DNA from: Roseburia hominis
GTDB lineage: Bacteria > Bacillota > Clostridia > Lachnospirales > Lachnospiraceae
Assembly (NCBI GenBank): GCA_040702975.1
Contig: CP159990.1
Coordinates: 1,550,001-1,614,000 of the forward strand
DNA: 64,000 nt
Reading direction: 5' to 3'
Under the pieces are notes generated by a model. The model was not told where the DNA came from. It searched no databases and worked only from the letters and a program-made list of their open reading frames with translations. The translations under genes and the position numbers were made by a program. Shown here in pieces: positions 54,719 to 63,057 of the stretch; the first letter of the stretch is position 1, and each line of letters opens with the position of its first letter.

Positions 54719-56020
54719 ATGTTATACGAAGAAGCAAGGGTATATTTGGATGATGCATCGAAATACGGAAGTGTACTTGGCTTAGACAGTATAAAGAGCT
54801 TATTAGGTGAGCTTGGGAATCCGCAAAACGATTTGAAATTTATACATATAGCAGGTACCAACGGAAAGGGTTCGATTCTTGCCTGTCTCTCGTCCATACT
54901 AAGCGAGGCAGGATACCGGGTGGGACGATATAGTTCCCCCACGGTCATGGGGTATCTGGAACGGTTTCAGATCGACGGCAAATGGATGGCGGAGGACGAG
55001 CTCGCTTTTTTTGTGGAGAAGATAAAAGAAGCCGTAGATCGGATGAAGGAGAAAAATCTTCCGTCCCCGACGGTTTTTGAGATAGAGACGGCGATTGCAT
55101 TTTGCTATTTTAAAAAGGAAAAATGCGATTATGTGGTACTGGAGACCGGAATGGGCGGGGAACTGGATGCCACGAATATTGTGTCCGGCACGAAGGTCTG
55201 CGTGTTTTCATCGATTAGCATGGACCATGTGGGGGTGCTGGGAAATTCGCCTAAGGAGATCGCAAAAACAAAGGCCGGAATCATAAAGCCCGGAACGCGC
55301 GTAGTCACTGCACATCAGGTGGATGCAGTATGGGAGGTTTTAAGAGGGCGCGCTAAGGAGCTGGGATGTCCGATCTGCCGCACGATGCCGGAGCGCGCAG
55401 TGGTCGTAGAAGAGGGCCTTGGCGGGCAGCGGTTTTCCTATGGCGAGTATCAGGAGCTGACACTTCATCTGGCAGGGCGCTATCAGATTGAAAATGCAGT
55501 GGTCGTTCTGGAAACAGTGCAGGCGATGCGGGAATTGGGGGCAGAGATTCCTGAGAAGGCTGTGCGCGTAGGACTTCGGTCGGTCAGTTGGCCGGGAAGG
55601 TTCCAGATGGTCTGCGAAAAGCCGCAGATTATCATAGACGGTGCGCACAATGAAGATGCCATGCTAAGGCTCAGGGAAAATATAAAGGCCTATCTGCCGG
55701 GGAGAAAGATTACTGCGGTGTTGGGAATCTTTAAGGATAAGGATTATCCGAGGATGCTGGACATCATTGCGCCGTATCTTGCCCGGGCTTATGCGGTGAA
55801 TCTGCCGAACCGGGAGAGGACACTTAAGAAGGAAGTGCTGGTACGTGAGCTGGAACGCAGGAAGGTTTCGGCAAAATCTGCAGAAAATATGCGCTTGGCA
55901 ATAGAGGCGGCCGCAGACGAGCTGCGGGAGGAAAATGAGGTAATTCTGGTATTTGGATCTTTGTCGTATTTGGGAGAAGCATACCGGACAGCCGTGAGTA
56001 TAAAAGATAGAGAGAAATAA
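54719..56020 (+). CDS. folC: Folylpolyglutamate synthase/dihydrofolate synthase
   Basis: Adds glutamate to dihydropteroate and to folates. The Mur-ligase-type P-loop is HIAGTNGKGSILACLSS, with YSSPTVMGYLERFQ and DHVGVLGNSPKEIAKTKAGI downstream and IIDGAHNEDAML in the C-terminal domain. Length 433 aa is normal. I use the ATG at 54719 (ggaagga upstream), not an in-frame TTG at 54701. It begins the folate operon. Confidence 0.94.
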   Translation: MLYEEARVYLDDASKYGSVLGLDSIKSLLGELGNPQNDLKFIHIAGTNGKGSILACLSSILSEAGYRVGRYSSPTVMGYLERFQIDGKWMAEDELAFFVEKIKEAVDRMKEKNLPSPTVFEIETAIAFCYFKKEKCDYVVLETGMGGELDATNIVSGTKVCVFSSISMDHVGVLGNSPKEIAKTKAGIIKPGTRVVTAHQVDAVWEVLRGRAKELGCPICRTMPERAVVVEEGLGGQRFSYGEYQELTLHLAGRYQIENAVVVLETVQAMRELGAEIPEKAVRVGLRSVSWPGRFQMVCEKPQIIIDGAHNEDAMLRLRENIKAYLPGRKITAVLGIFKDKDYPRMLDIIAPYLARAYAVNLPNRERTLKKEVLVRELERRKVSAKSAENMRLAIEAAADELREENEVILVFGSLSYLGEAYRTAVSIKDREK

Positions 56021-56117
56021 TTGCTGGGTGCATGGACAGAAAGGCAGATATAAGGCTATACATAGAAAAGATGGCAGGGGAGGCGTATTCCCCGCATGAC
56101 GGAAAGGAAGTAGACCA

Positions 56118-56675
56118 ATGGTAGATCATGGGAAAGTGGAGCAGGCGATACGTCTGTTATTGGAAGGAATCGGAGAAGATGTAGAAAGAGAGGGACTTCG
56201 GGAAACTCCGTCCCGGATTGCCAGAATGTATGAGGAAATCTGCGGGGGAATGGACGAGTCTGCGGGGGAGCATTTAAGAAAGACGTTTACGGCTGAGAAT
56301 AATGAAATGGTCGTGGAAAAGGATATCACATTCTACTCGATGTGCGAGCATCACATGCTGCCGTTCTTTGGGAAGGTTCATATTGCGTATATTCCCGATG
56401 GAAAAGTGGTGGGCCTTAGTAAGCTGGCGAGGACGGTGGAGGTCTATGCCAGAAGACTGCAGCTCCAGGAGCAGATGACTGCCCAGATTGCGGACGCCCT
56501 GATGGAGCATTTGTGCCCGAAAGGGGTCATGGTCATGGTGGAGGCAGAGCACACTTGTATGACGATGCGCGGCGTGAAGAAGCCGGGGAGCAAGACGGTA
56601 AGTTTTGTGACCAGAGGTGTATTTGCAGAAGAAGAGAAATTGCAGGATCTGTTTTTTCATATGATCCGGGAATAG
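56118..56675 (+). CDS. folE: GTP cyclohydrolase I (FolE)
   Basis: Zinc enzyme opening GTP to 7,8-dihydroneopterin triphosphate. Zinc ligands are visible in [19 protein letters not shown] and in [24 protein letters not shown] is the N-terminal signature. Length 185 aa is normal. The 97-bp gap after folC shows no terminator. Confidence 0.96.
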   Translation: MVDHGKVEQAIRLLLEGIGEDVEREGLRETPSRIARMYEEICGGMDESAGEHLRKTFTAENNEMVVEKDITFYSMCEHHMLPFFGKVHIAYIPDGKVVGLSKLARTVEVYARRLQLQEQMTAQIADALMEHLCPKGVMVMVEAEHTCMTMRGVKKPGSKTVSFVTRGVFAEEEKLQDLFFHMIRE

Positions 56676-56709
56676 AGAAGATTTGCGGAAAGGACGGACT
56701 GAAAATAGC

Positions 56710-57243
56710 ATGACAAATGAAGAAAAAAAGGAACAAACAGAGAACATGAGCCGGGTAAATCACATTCTCTTTCATCCTTATTACCAGGAATGTCTGGCGA
56801 AGAACCAAAAGGCGGAGGAGGGCAGGATTTTCTGCGGACATGATATGGTCCATTTCCTTAATGTGGCGCGGATTGCGTATATCTTTTCTATGGAACGGCA
56901 ATCTGGGATTCCCAAAGAGTCTGTTTATGCTGCGGCCCTGCTTCATGATATTGGGAAGTGGCAGCAGTACGAATTTGGGATTCCACACGATAAAGCCAGT
57001 GCCCAGATTGCAGAACCAATTTTGAGCGAGGCTGGATTTGAGAGAAAGGAACGGGAAATGATTTGCGCGGTGATTCTCGGGCATCGCAGCGAAGGGGCAT
57101 GTGAGCAGGTCCCGGGGGAGGCGAAAATGCTGGCGCAGATTCTGTACGATGCGGACAAGGCATCGCGGAGCTGCTTTTCCTGTGAGGCTAAGGCGGAATG
57201 CGACTGGGGACAGGAGAAGAAGAATTTGCAGCTTATGGTATGA
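56710..57243 (+). CDS. HD-domain phosphohydrolase in the folate operon
   Basis: Protein of about 177 aa with the metal-binding HD pattern: GHDMVHFLNVARIAYIF (His), AAALLHDIGKWQQYE (His-Asp), ILGHRS and a later DADKASRS (Asp). The C-terminus has CFSC...C cysteines. Its position between folE and folP is suggestive, because 7,8-dihydroneopterin triphosphate must lose phosphates before FolB can act and no Nudix FolQ is visible. A dihydroneopterin phosphate hydrolase role is inferred from context only. I chose the ATG at 56710; an upstream in-frame ATG at 56683 is possible. The 110 bp to folP show no other gene. Confidence 0.8.
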   Translation: MTNEEKKEQTENMSRVNHILFHPYYQECLAKNQKAEEGRIFCGHDMVHFLNVARIAYIFSMERQSGIPKESVYAAALLHDIGKWQQYEFGIPHDKASAQIAEPILSEAGFERKEREMICAVILGHRSEGACEQVPGEAKMLAQILYDADKASRSCFSCEAKAECDWGQEKKNLQLMV

Positions 57244-57353
57244 GGTTGGCGGTCAGGCATACTTTGGGAAGGTGCAGGCTTTTACCGATGTGGTGGTGTG
57301 TCTGAGTGTGAAATATGTTGCAGCAATGAGGAGACAGAACAGGAGAGAGTTGT

Positions 57354-58163
57354 ATGTTAAGAGTAGGAAACAGAGAATTTGATACGGACCACCATACCTA
57401 TATTATGGGAATCTTGAATGTGACCCCGGATTCCTTTTCGGATGGTGGAAAATTTAATCATTATGATGCGGCCATGCGTCATGCAGGGGAACTGATCGAT
57501 GGCGGGACGGACATTCTGGATATCGGCGGCGAATCTACCCGGCCCGGACACCAGCAGATCTCCGTGCAGGAAGAAATCGAACGGGTGGTGCCGGTCATCG
57601 AGGCAGTGAAGAAGAACTTTGACGTGCCGGTATCCATTGATACGTATAAAAGTGCGGTGGCCCGGGAGGCGCTGCGCGCAGGTGCGGATCTGGTAAATGA
57701 TATCTGGGGATTTTTGTATGATGAGAACATGGCGGCACTGGTCAGGGAGTACGATGTGGCGTGTTGCCTGATGCATAACCGGAAGGAAGCGGTGTACGAG
57801 AATTTTCTGGAGGATATGTACCAGGATTTGGAGAAATGTATTCGGGCAGCGAAGAAGGCGGGGATCGAGGACAACAAGATCATGCTTGATCCGGGAGTGG
57901 GCTTTGGAAAGACTTATGAGATGAACCTTGATGTGATGAAGCATCTGGATTATTTTAACGGCTTAGGATATCCGATGCTACTTGGAACTTCAAGAAAATC
58001 GATGATCGGCCTGACACTGGGTCTTCCAGCAGATGAGCGGGAGGAAGGCACACTTGTGACAACGGTGATGGCAGTGCAGAGTGGCTATGGATTCGTTCGG
58101 GTGCATGACGCTGAAAAAAACCGGCGTGCCATTCAGATGACAGAAGCGATTTTGAAACGTTAA
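57354..58163 (+). CDS. folP: Dihydropteroate synthase
   Basis: Condenses hydroxymethyl-dihydropterin pyrophosphate with p-aminobenzoate; the sulfonamide target. ILNVTPDSFSDGGKF and DIGGESTRPGHQQIS are the two pterin/PABA loops, with MLDPGVGFGKT and LLGTSRKS further on. Length 269 aa is normal. An aggaga ribosome binding site precedes the ATG. Confidence 0.97.
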   Translation: MLRVGNREFDTDHHTYIMGILNVTPDSFSDGGKFNHYDAAMRHAGELIDGGTDILDIGGESTRPGHQQISVQEEIERVVPVIEAVKKNFDVPVSIDTYKSAVAREALRAGADLVNDIWGFLYDENMAALVREYDVACCLMHNRKEAVYENFLEDMYQDLEKCIRAAKKAGIEDNKIMLDPGVGFGKTYEMNLDVMKHLDYFNGLGYPMLLGTSRKSMIGLTLGLPADEREEGTLVTTVMAVQSGYGFVRVHDAEKNRRAIQMTEAILKR

Positions 58164-58244
58164 GATAGAATAGTAAAAGTGATTTGGCATAGCGTGTGAA
58201 TAGAAAAACATAGAATTTGCCGGAATATGGGGGAGAAAAAGAGC

Positions 58245-59066
58245 ATGAGTTTGGATAAGATAAAAGTCAAGAATCTGGAAGTATTTGCAAACCACGGAGT
58301 GTATCCGGAAGAAACAAAATTAGGACAAAAGTTTCTGATATCTTGCGTTTTGCATGTGGACACCAGAACGGCCGGGAAGACGGACAGTCTGGAAGAGTCT
58401 GTAAATTACGGGACCATTTCCCATCTGATCAAGGAGAAAATGGAGAAGGATACCTATCAGCTCATCGAAGCGGTGGCGGAGCATTTGGCGGAGGAAATCC
58501 TGCTTTTTGATGAGAAGATCAGGAAGGTCGACCTGGAAGTGAAAAAACCCTGGGCGCCGGTGGGACTGCCTCTTGAGACGGTGGCAGTGGAAGTGAGCCG
58601 GAGCTGGCATGTGGCGTATGTCGCGTTCGGGTCCAATATGGGAGAGAAAAGAGAGTATATTGAAAAAGCAATCGAGGGGATAAGGCATACCGAAAAATGC
58701 CGGGTGGAAAAGGTGTCATCGATTCTGGAAACGGAGCCCTATGGCGTGACGGAGCAGGACGTATTTTTAAATGGCGTGTTAAAACTGCAAACGCTTCTGA
58801 CTCCGCAGGAATTGCTTGACAGGCTTCACGAACTGGAACAGGAGGCGGGCCGGAAAAGAGTGATACGCTGGGGACCGAGGACGCTGGATCTGGATATCGT
58901 GTTGTATGATGATCTCATTTTGGAAGAGGACGATCTTTGTATTCCGCATGTAGATATGCAGAACCGGGATTTCGTGCTGAGACCGATGGCGGAGATCGCG
59001 CCGTATAAGCGCCACCCGGTATATGGAAAGACGATGACGGAGATGCTGACAGAGCTTTTGAAATAA
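58245..59066 (+). CDS. FolB-FolK fusion: dihydroneopterin aldolase / HPPK
   Basis: Bifunctional enzyme of about 273 aa. Residues 1-118 are FolB (VKNLEVFANHGVYPEE, ESVNYGTISHLI, EVKKPWAPVG). Residues about 120-273 are FolK (VAYVAFGSNMGEKREYIEKA, TEPYGVTEQDVFLNGV, RWGPRTLDLDIVLYD). The fusion supplies the two steps before folP. Start at ATG 58245, with gggggaga upstream; an in-frame ATG at 58227 precedes that site. Confidence 0.95.
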   Translation: MSLDKIKVKNLEVFANHGVYPEETKLGQKFLISCVLHVDTRTAGKTDSLEESVNYGTISHLIKEKMEKDTYQLIEAVAEHLAEEILLFDEKIRKVDLEVKKPWAPVGLPLETVAVEVSRSWHVAYVAFGSNMGEKREYIEKAIEGIRHTEKCRVEKVSSILETEPYGVTEQDVFLNGVLKLQTLLTPQELLDRLHELEQEAGRKRVIRWGPRTLDLDIVLYDDLILEEDDLCIPHVDMQNRDFVLRPMAEIAPYKRHPVYGKTMTEMLTELLK

Positions 59067-59158
59067 TTGAGGGCAGGAGAGGAGTTATGGGGTAACAGAT
59101 TAAGAATTTATTATGCATCTGTTAAAAACATTTTATGAAAAGTTTATGCCGGGAAGAA

Positions 59159-59211
59159 TTGATTTACAAGGGGAAATTGAGTATACTAAAAACAGTGCGG
59201 TGTAGTACACC
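59159..59211 (+). promoter_or_regulatory. Promoter and small palindrome upstream of the M18 aminopeptidase gene
   Basis: TTGATT (59159-59164) and TATACT (59182-59187) are 17 bp apart. The palindrome GGTGT-AGT-ACACC (59199-59211) follows just past the start point. The 10-mer AGTGCGGTGT (59194-59203) recurs at the same place behind the ppdK promoter. Confidence 0.6.
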
Positions 59212-59239
59212 AAAAACTGGTAAAGGAGAGGAGACAGAG

Positions 59240-60637
59240 ATGTCAGTAAAAAATGTATGGAACACCTATAGCGAGGCTGAACTCGCGGAACTTCATGAGA
59301 TTAATGAAAAGTATAAAAAATGCCTGGATCTGGGGAAGACAGAGCGTGAGTGCGTGAAGGTTGCAGTGGAGATGGCAAAAGAGGCCGGATACCGCGATGT
59401 AAAAGAAGTGATCGCAGAGGGCAAGCCGCTGGAGAAAGGCGCAAAAGTATATGCGGTATGCATGGAGAAGATGATTGTTATGTTCCGCATGGGAGAAGAG
59501 CCGCTGTCCAGTGGTATGAATATTCTGGGCGCGCATATTGACTCCCCGCGTATCGATATTAAGCAGAACCCGCTTTATGAGAATGAAGGCTTCGCTTATC
59601 TGGATACCCATTACTATGGCGGAATCAAGAAATATCAGTGGGTAACGGGACCGCTTGCAATTCACGGCGTCGTTGCGAAACCGGACGGAACCATCGTGAA
59701 TATCAGCATTGGTGAGAAAGAAGAGGATCCGGTTTTCGTTATCACCGACCTGTTAGTACATCTGGCAGCGGATCAGCTTAAGAAAGAGGCAAGCGTAGTG
59801 ATCGAAGGCGAGAAACTGGACCTTCTGATCGGAAACTGCCCGCTGGAAGAAAGTGAAGAACTGAACAAAGATCAGAAAGAGGTACTGAAGGCCAATGTGC
59901 TGAAGATCCTGAAAGAATCTTACGGAATCGAGGAGGCTGATTTCACTTCTGCTGAGCTTGAGATCGTTCCGGCAGGAAAGGCAAGAGACCTTGGATTTGA
60001 CCGCAGCATGATCCTTGCATATGGACAGGATGACAGAATCTGTGCATTTACCTCTCTGTTCGCTATGCTTGACGTAGAGGAGTCCAGACGGACAAGCTGC
60101 TGTATCCTGGTAGATAAAGAAGAGATCGGAAGCGTGGGAGCGACCGGTATGCATTCCCGTTTCTTTGAAAATATTGTAGCTGAGCTGGTAGCACTTAACG
60201 AGGGTGAGTCTGATCTGAAGGTTCGCCGTGCAATGGCAAATTCCTGCATGCTTTCTTCTGACGTTAGCGCAGGTTATGATCCGATGTTTGCTGAAGCATT
60301 TGAAAAACGCAGTGCTGCATTCCTGACCAAAGGTCTTTCCTTCAACAAATTCACGGGAAGCAGAGGAAAGAACGGCTCTAATGATGCCAATGCAGAATAT
60401 CTCGGACGTCTGCGCAAGGTAATGGACGACGCAGGAGTTGCTTATCAGTTCGCTGAGCTTGGTAAGGTAGACGTCGGCGGCGGCGGAACAATCGCGTACA
60501 TCATGGCGAACTACGGCATGGAAGTAATCGACAGCGGCGTGGCAGTTCTGAATATGCACGCTCCGTATGAAGTCAGCAGTAAGGCAGACGTATATGAGGC
60601 AGTAAAAGGATATCGCGCATTCCTGAAGAATATGTAA
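59240..60637 (+). CDS. M18-family aminopeptidase
   Basis: Zinc aminopeptidase of 465 aa, aspartyl/broad-specificity type. Metal-binding segments are LGAHIDSPRIDIK (His-Asp), LVDKEEIGSVGATGMHS (Glu-Glu) and SSDVSAGYDPMF (Asp), with a His near the end in NMHAPYEV. I start at ATG 59240, with aaaggagaggag upstream; an in-frame ATG at 59135 falls before the promoter. It has its own promoter and terminator. Confidence 0.94.
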   Translation: MSVKNVWNTYSEAELAELHEINEKYKKCLDLGKTERECVKVAVEMAKEAGYRDVKEVIAEGKPLEKGAKVYAVCMEKMIVMFRMGEEPLSSGMNILGAHIDSPRIDIKQNPLYENEGFAYLDTHYYGGIKKYQWVTGPLAIHGVVAKPDGTIVNISIGEKEEDPVFVITDLLVHLAADQLKKEASVVIEGEKLDLLIGNCPLEESEELNKDQKEVLKANVLKILKESYGIEEADFTSAELEIVPAGKARDLGFDRSMILAYGQDDRICAFTSLFAMLDVEESRRTSCCILVDKEEIGSVGATGMHSRFFENIVAELVALNEGESDLKVRRAMANSCMLSSDVSAGYDPMFAEAFEKRSAAFLTKGLSFNKFTGSRGKNGSNDANAEYLGRLRKVMDDAGVAYQFAELGKVDVGGGGTIAYIMANYGMEVIDSGVAVLNMHAPYEVSSKADVYEAVKGYRAFLKNM

Positions 60638-60657
60638 GATTGAAAGTAAATAATCTG

Positions 60658-60696
60658 GAAGAGGACAGGCTGAAAAATAGCCTGTTCTCTTCTTTA
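60658..60696 (+). terminator. Intrinsic terminator of the M18 aminopeptidase gene
   Basis: GAAGAGGACAGGCT (60658-60671) pairs with AGCCTGTTCTCTTC (60679-60692) with one wobble; TTT follows. Confidence 0.85.
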
Positions 60697-60697
60697 C

Positions 60698-60962
60698 ATA
60701 TGTGGAGAGTTTTGGTATAGTAAAGGTGTTGTAAGATTTATAGAATCATATTGGAAATGAGGTGAAAGGATGTATACAGTTTCTTGTTAATGACAGGGGC
60801 AGCAAAATAAAGTTGTTTGAATTGGAGTAATCTATAGATGACGAACTCCTTTATTTTACTATGCCCGGGCAGGAAAGTGATACATTCTTTGGAAGATCCA
60901 TATATCGTATCCGGTTTAAGATATCCCGAAGGGACCTGTGCATAGGTTTCTGCGTTTACCGC
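60698..60962. other. Gap without a convincing gene
   Basis: A Shine-Dalgarno-like aggtgaaagg precedes ATG at 60770, but the frame stops after six codons. Plus-strand frames further on carry stops. It could be a decayed small gene; I recognise nothing in it. Confidence 0.4.
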
Positions 60963-61017
60963 AGAAATGTGAGCGCTATAATCCCCCGGAGGGGCCACGA
61001 TTCGAAGAATCATGGTA
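60963..61017 (+). repeat. 55-bp direct repeat, left copy (flanks the ABC-F gene)
   Basis: Starts AGAAATGTGAGCGCTATAAT. Ungapped alignment with 62788-62842 gives 44 of 55 matches. The two copies lie on either side of the ABC-F gene, in the same orientation. Confidence 0.65.
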
Positions 61018-61089
61018 TACTGCGCGAAAGGCGCAGCCGGTGTCGAGGTTGTGTGCTGCAGGAAGGTATTTCTTTTCTGCGGCATTTTT

Positions 61090-61190
61090 TTGCCAAGCAT
61101 GCCTAAGTGAACGTTCATCGCGGTTGCCAAGCACGCCTAAGTGAACGTCCAGTGGACGTTCATCTCGGTTGTTAAGTACGTTTAAGTAAA
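61090..61190 (+). repeat. 45-bp palindromic elements before the ABC-F gene: truncated, full and decayed copies
   Basis: The first copy (61090-61123) lacks 11 bp, exactly one arm plus loop, between two ACGT tetramers. The second (61124-61168) is full, with core GAACGTCC-AGT-GGACGTTC. A third is a decayed left half (61169-61190, TTGTTAAGTACGTTTAAGTA) running into the ribosome binding site of the ABC-F gene. Confidence 0.88.
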
Positions 61191-61204
61191 GGAGGATATG
61201 AGAT

Positions 61205-62767
61205 ATGGCGCTGATTCATGTGATGGATTTAACATTTCGATATGATGGAAGCTATGAAAATATTTTTGAGCACACCAGTTTTCAGATAGACAGTGACTGG
61301 AGGCTGGGATTTATTGGGAGGAACGGTAAAGGGAAGACGACATTTTTGAAACTTTTGATGGGAGAATATGAGTGCAGCGGTACGATTTCCACGAATCTGG
61401 AATTTGAATATTTTCCCTATCCTGTGAAGAGGCAGGACGCGTTGACGCTGGAGGTGCTAAGTGAGATCTGTCCGTCGGCGGAGGATTGGGAGCTGATCAG
61501 GGAGTTGTCCCTCTTGAATGTGGATGCCGAAATCCTGTACCGGCCATATGAGACCTTGTCCAGCGGGGAGAAGACGAAGGCTATGATCACGGCAATGTTC
61601 CTGAAGGAAAATGCATTTCTTTTGATCGATGAGCCGACGAATCATCTGGATATGGAAGGAAGGGAACTGCTGGGTAGTTATTTGAAAAAGAAGAAAGGGT
61701 TCATCCTGGTTTCTCATGACAGGGCGTTCCTGGATTCCTGCATCGACCACGTGCTGTCGGTGAACAGGGCGGATATTGAGATTCAGAAAGGCAATTTCTC
61801 TACGTGGTGGGAGAACAGGCAGAGGAAGGATCAGTTTGAACTTGCCGAGCATACAAAGCTGAAAAAGGATATCGGCCGCCTGCAGGACGCTGCAAGGCGT
61901 GCCGGAGGCTGGGCAGCGAAGGTGGAAAAAACGAAGAAGGGGACGAGGATCGCCGGACTGAGACCCGACAGGGGTGCCATCGGGCATAAGTCGGCCAAGA
62001 TGATGAAGCGGGCAAAGTCTCTTGAAAAACGCAGACAGGGAGAAATCGAGGAAAAATCAAAACTGCTTAAGAATCTGGAGGAGAGTGAAGAAATCCGGCT
62101 TGACGGGCTTACGTTTCATACGGACAAACTGGTGGATCTGAAGGACGTGACGGTCCGTTACGGGAGTCATAGTGTCTGTGAAAATGTCACTTTTACGATT
62201 TGCAGAGGCGAGCATGTGGTGCTGCACGGAAAGAACGGGAGCGGCAAATCCAGTATTTTAAAATTGATCTGCGGCGGGGGAGGAAGCCTGGGACTGCCGG
62301 AAGAAAAGGAGCCGGAAGCTGAGATGGCAAAGGCCCCGGCAAGCGAAGGCAGACGGTGTGATGTTCTTTCTTACCTGGGGAGTATCGAGCGCCATGACAA
62401 GCTGAAAATCTCCTATGTATGTCAGGATATCGCGGGGCTTGCAGGAAATTTATCAGATTACGCTGAAACGTATGCTATAGAGGAGAGCCTGTTCAAAGCA
62501 TTTCTTCGCAAGCTGGGATTTTCGCGGGAGCAGTTTGACAAAAGGATAGAAGATTACAGTGACGGGCAGAAAAAGAAGGTGATGCTGGCGAGAAGCCTGT
62601 GTGAGAGGGCGCATCTTTATGTCTGGGACGAGCCGCTCAATTATGTGGACGTGATCTCCCGCATTCAGATTGAGGAAATGCTGTCAGGCAGTGATGCCGC
62701 TATGGTATTTGTGGAGCATGACAGGCGTTTTTGCGAGAGAGTGGCTACGAAGAGCGTATTTCTTTAG
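61205..62767 (+). CDS. ABC-F family ATPase (Lsa/Vga-type ribosomal protection protein)
   Basis: Soluble twin-ATPase protein of 520 aa with no membrane segments. The first domain has GRNGKGKTTFLKLL, LSSGEKTKAMI and LLIDEPTNHLD; the second has GKNGSGKSSILKLI, YSDGQKKKVMLA and VWDEPLNYVD. A basic linker lies between (about 205-300). The second domain carries an insertion of about 30 residues after the Walker A helix (GGGGSLGLPEEKEPEAEMAK...). The second-domain DEPLNYVD is the form seen in Lsa/Msr-like antibiotic-resistance ABC-F proteins. Resistance to lincosamides, streptogramins A or pleuromutilins is possible but not predictable. The start ATG 61205 follows aaaggagg. Confidence 0.88.
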   Translation: MALIHVMDLTFRYDGSYENIFEHTSFQIDSDWRLGFIGRNGKGKTTFLKLLMGEYECSGTISTNLEFEYFPYPVKRQDALTLEVLSEICPSAEDWELIRELSLLNVDAEILYRPYETLSSGEKTKAMITAMFLKENAFLLIDEPTNHLDMEGRELLGSYLKKKKGFILVSHDRAFLDSCIDHVLSVNRADIEIQKGNFSTWWENRQRKDQFELAEHTKLKKDIGRLQDAARRAGGWAAKVEKTKKGTRIAGLRPDRGAIGHKSAKMMKRAKSLEKRRQGEIEEKSKLLKNLEESEEIRLDGLTFHTDKLVDLKDVTVRYGSHSVCENVTFTICRGEHVVLHGKNGSGKSSILKLICGGGGSLGLPEEKEPEAEMAKAPASEGRRCDVLSYLGSIERHDKLKISYVCQDIAGLAGNLSDYAETYAIEESLFKAFLRKLGFSREQFDKRIEDYSDGQKKKVMLARSLCERAHLYVWDEPLNYVDVISRIQIEEMLSGSDAAMVFVEHDRRFCERVATKSVFL

Positions 62768-62787
62768 AGGGCGTGCCCGGCTGCTGA

Positions 62788-62842
62788 AGAAATGCAATCG
62801 CTAAAATCCCACGGAGGGCTCATGATTCAAAGCATTATGGTA
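62788..62842 (+). repeat. 55-bp direct repeat, right copy
   Basis: Starts AGAAATGCAATCGCTAAAAT; 44 of 55 positions match 60963-61017. It begins 21 bp after the ABC-F stop. The rest of the 290-bp gap is the ppdK promoter and leader. Confidence 0.65.
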
Positions 62843-62888
62843 AAAAAGTGCAGAAATATACGAAAATGGAAGGTTTGTCCAAAACCCC

Positions 62889-63001
62889 TTGACGAACTTT
62901 GATAAAACATTTACAATGAAAGTGCGGTGTTGACCGTGTGATAAGAGGGTTATAAGATGCGGGGAGTGACGACTTTATTCAGAAAATATTCATAAAGTCG
63001 T
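62889..63001 (+). promoter_or_regulatory. ppdK promoter and leader hairpin
   Basis: TTGACG (62889-62894) and TACAAT (62912-62917) are 17 bp apart. AGTGCGGTGT follows at 62921-62930. The leader of about 135 nt contains a perfect 10-bp hairpin ACGACTTTAT/ATAAAGTCGT (62969-62978 with 62992-63001) without a T-run. Confidence 0.65.
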
Positions 63002-63057
63002 ACTTTTCATGTTTTATATACATCTATCTCAAACAAATACGAGGAGGAAAAGTAGAA

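Noticed and set aside
60738..61130. 130-residue minus-strand frame between the M18 and ABC-F genes
   Set aside because: Its N-terminus is made of palindromic-element sequence (NVHLGMLG), it has no ribosome binding site, and its other end runs into non-coding sequence before the M18 terminator.
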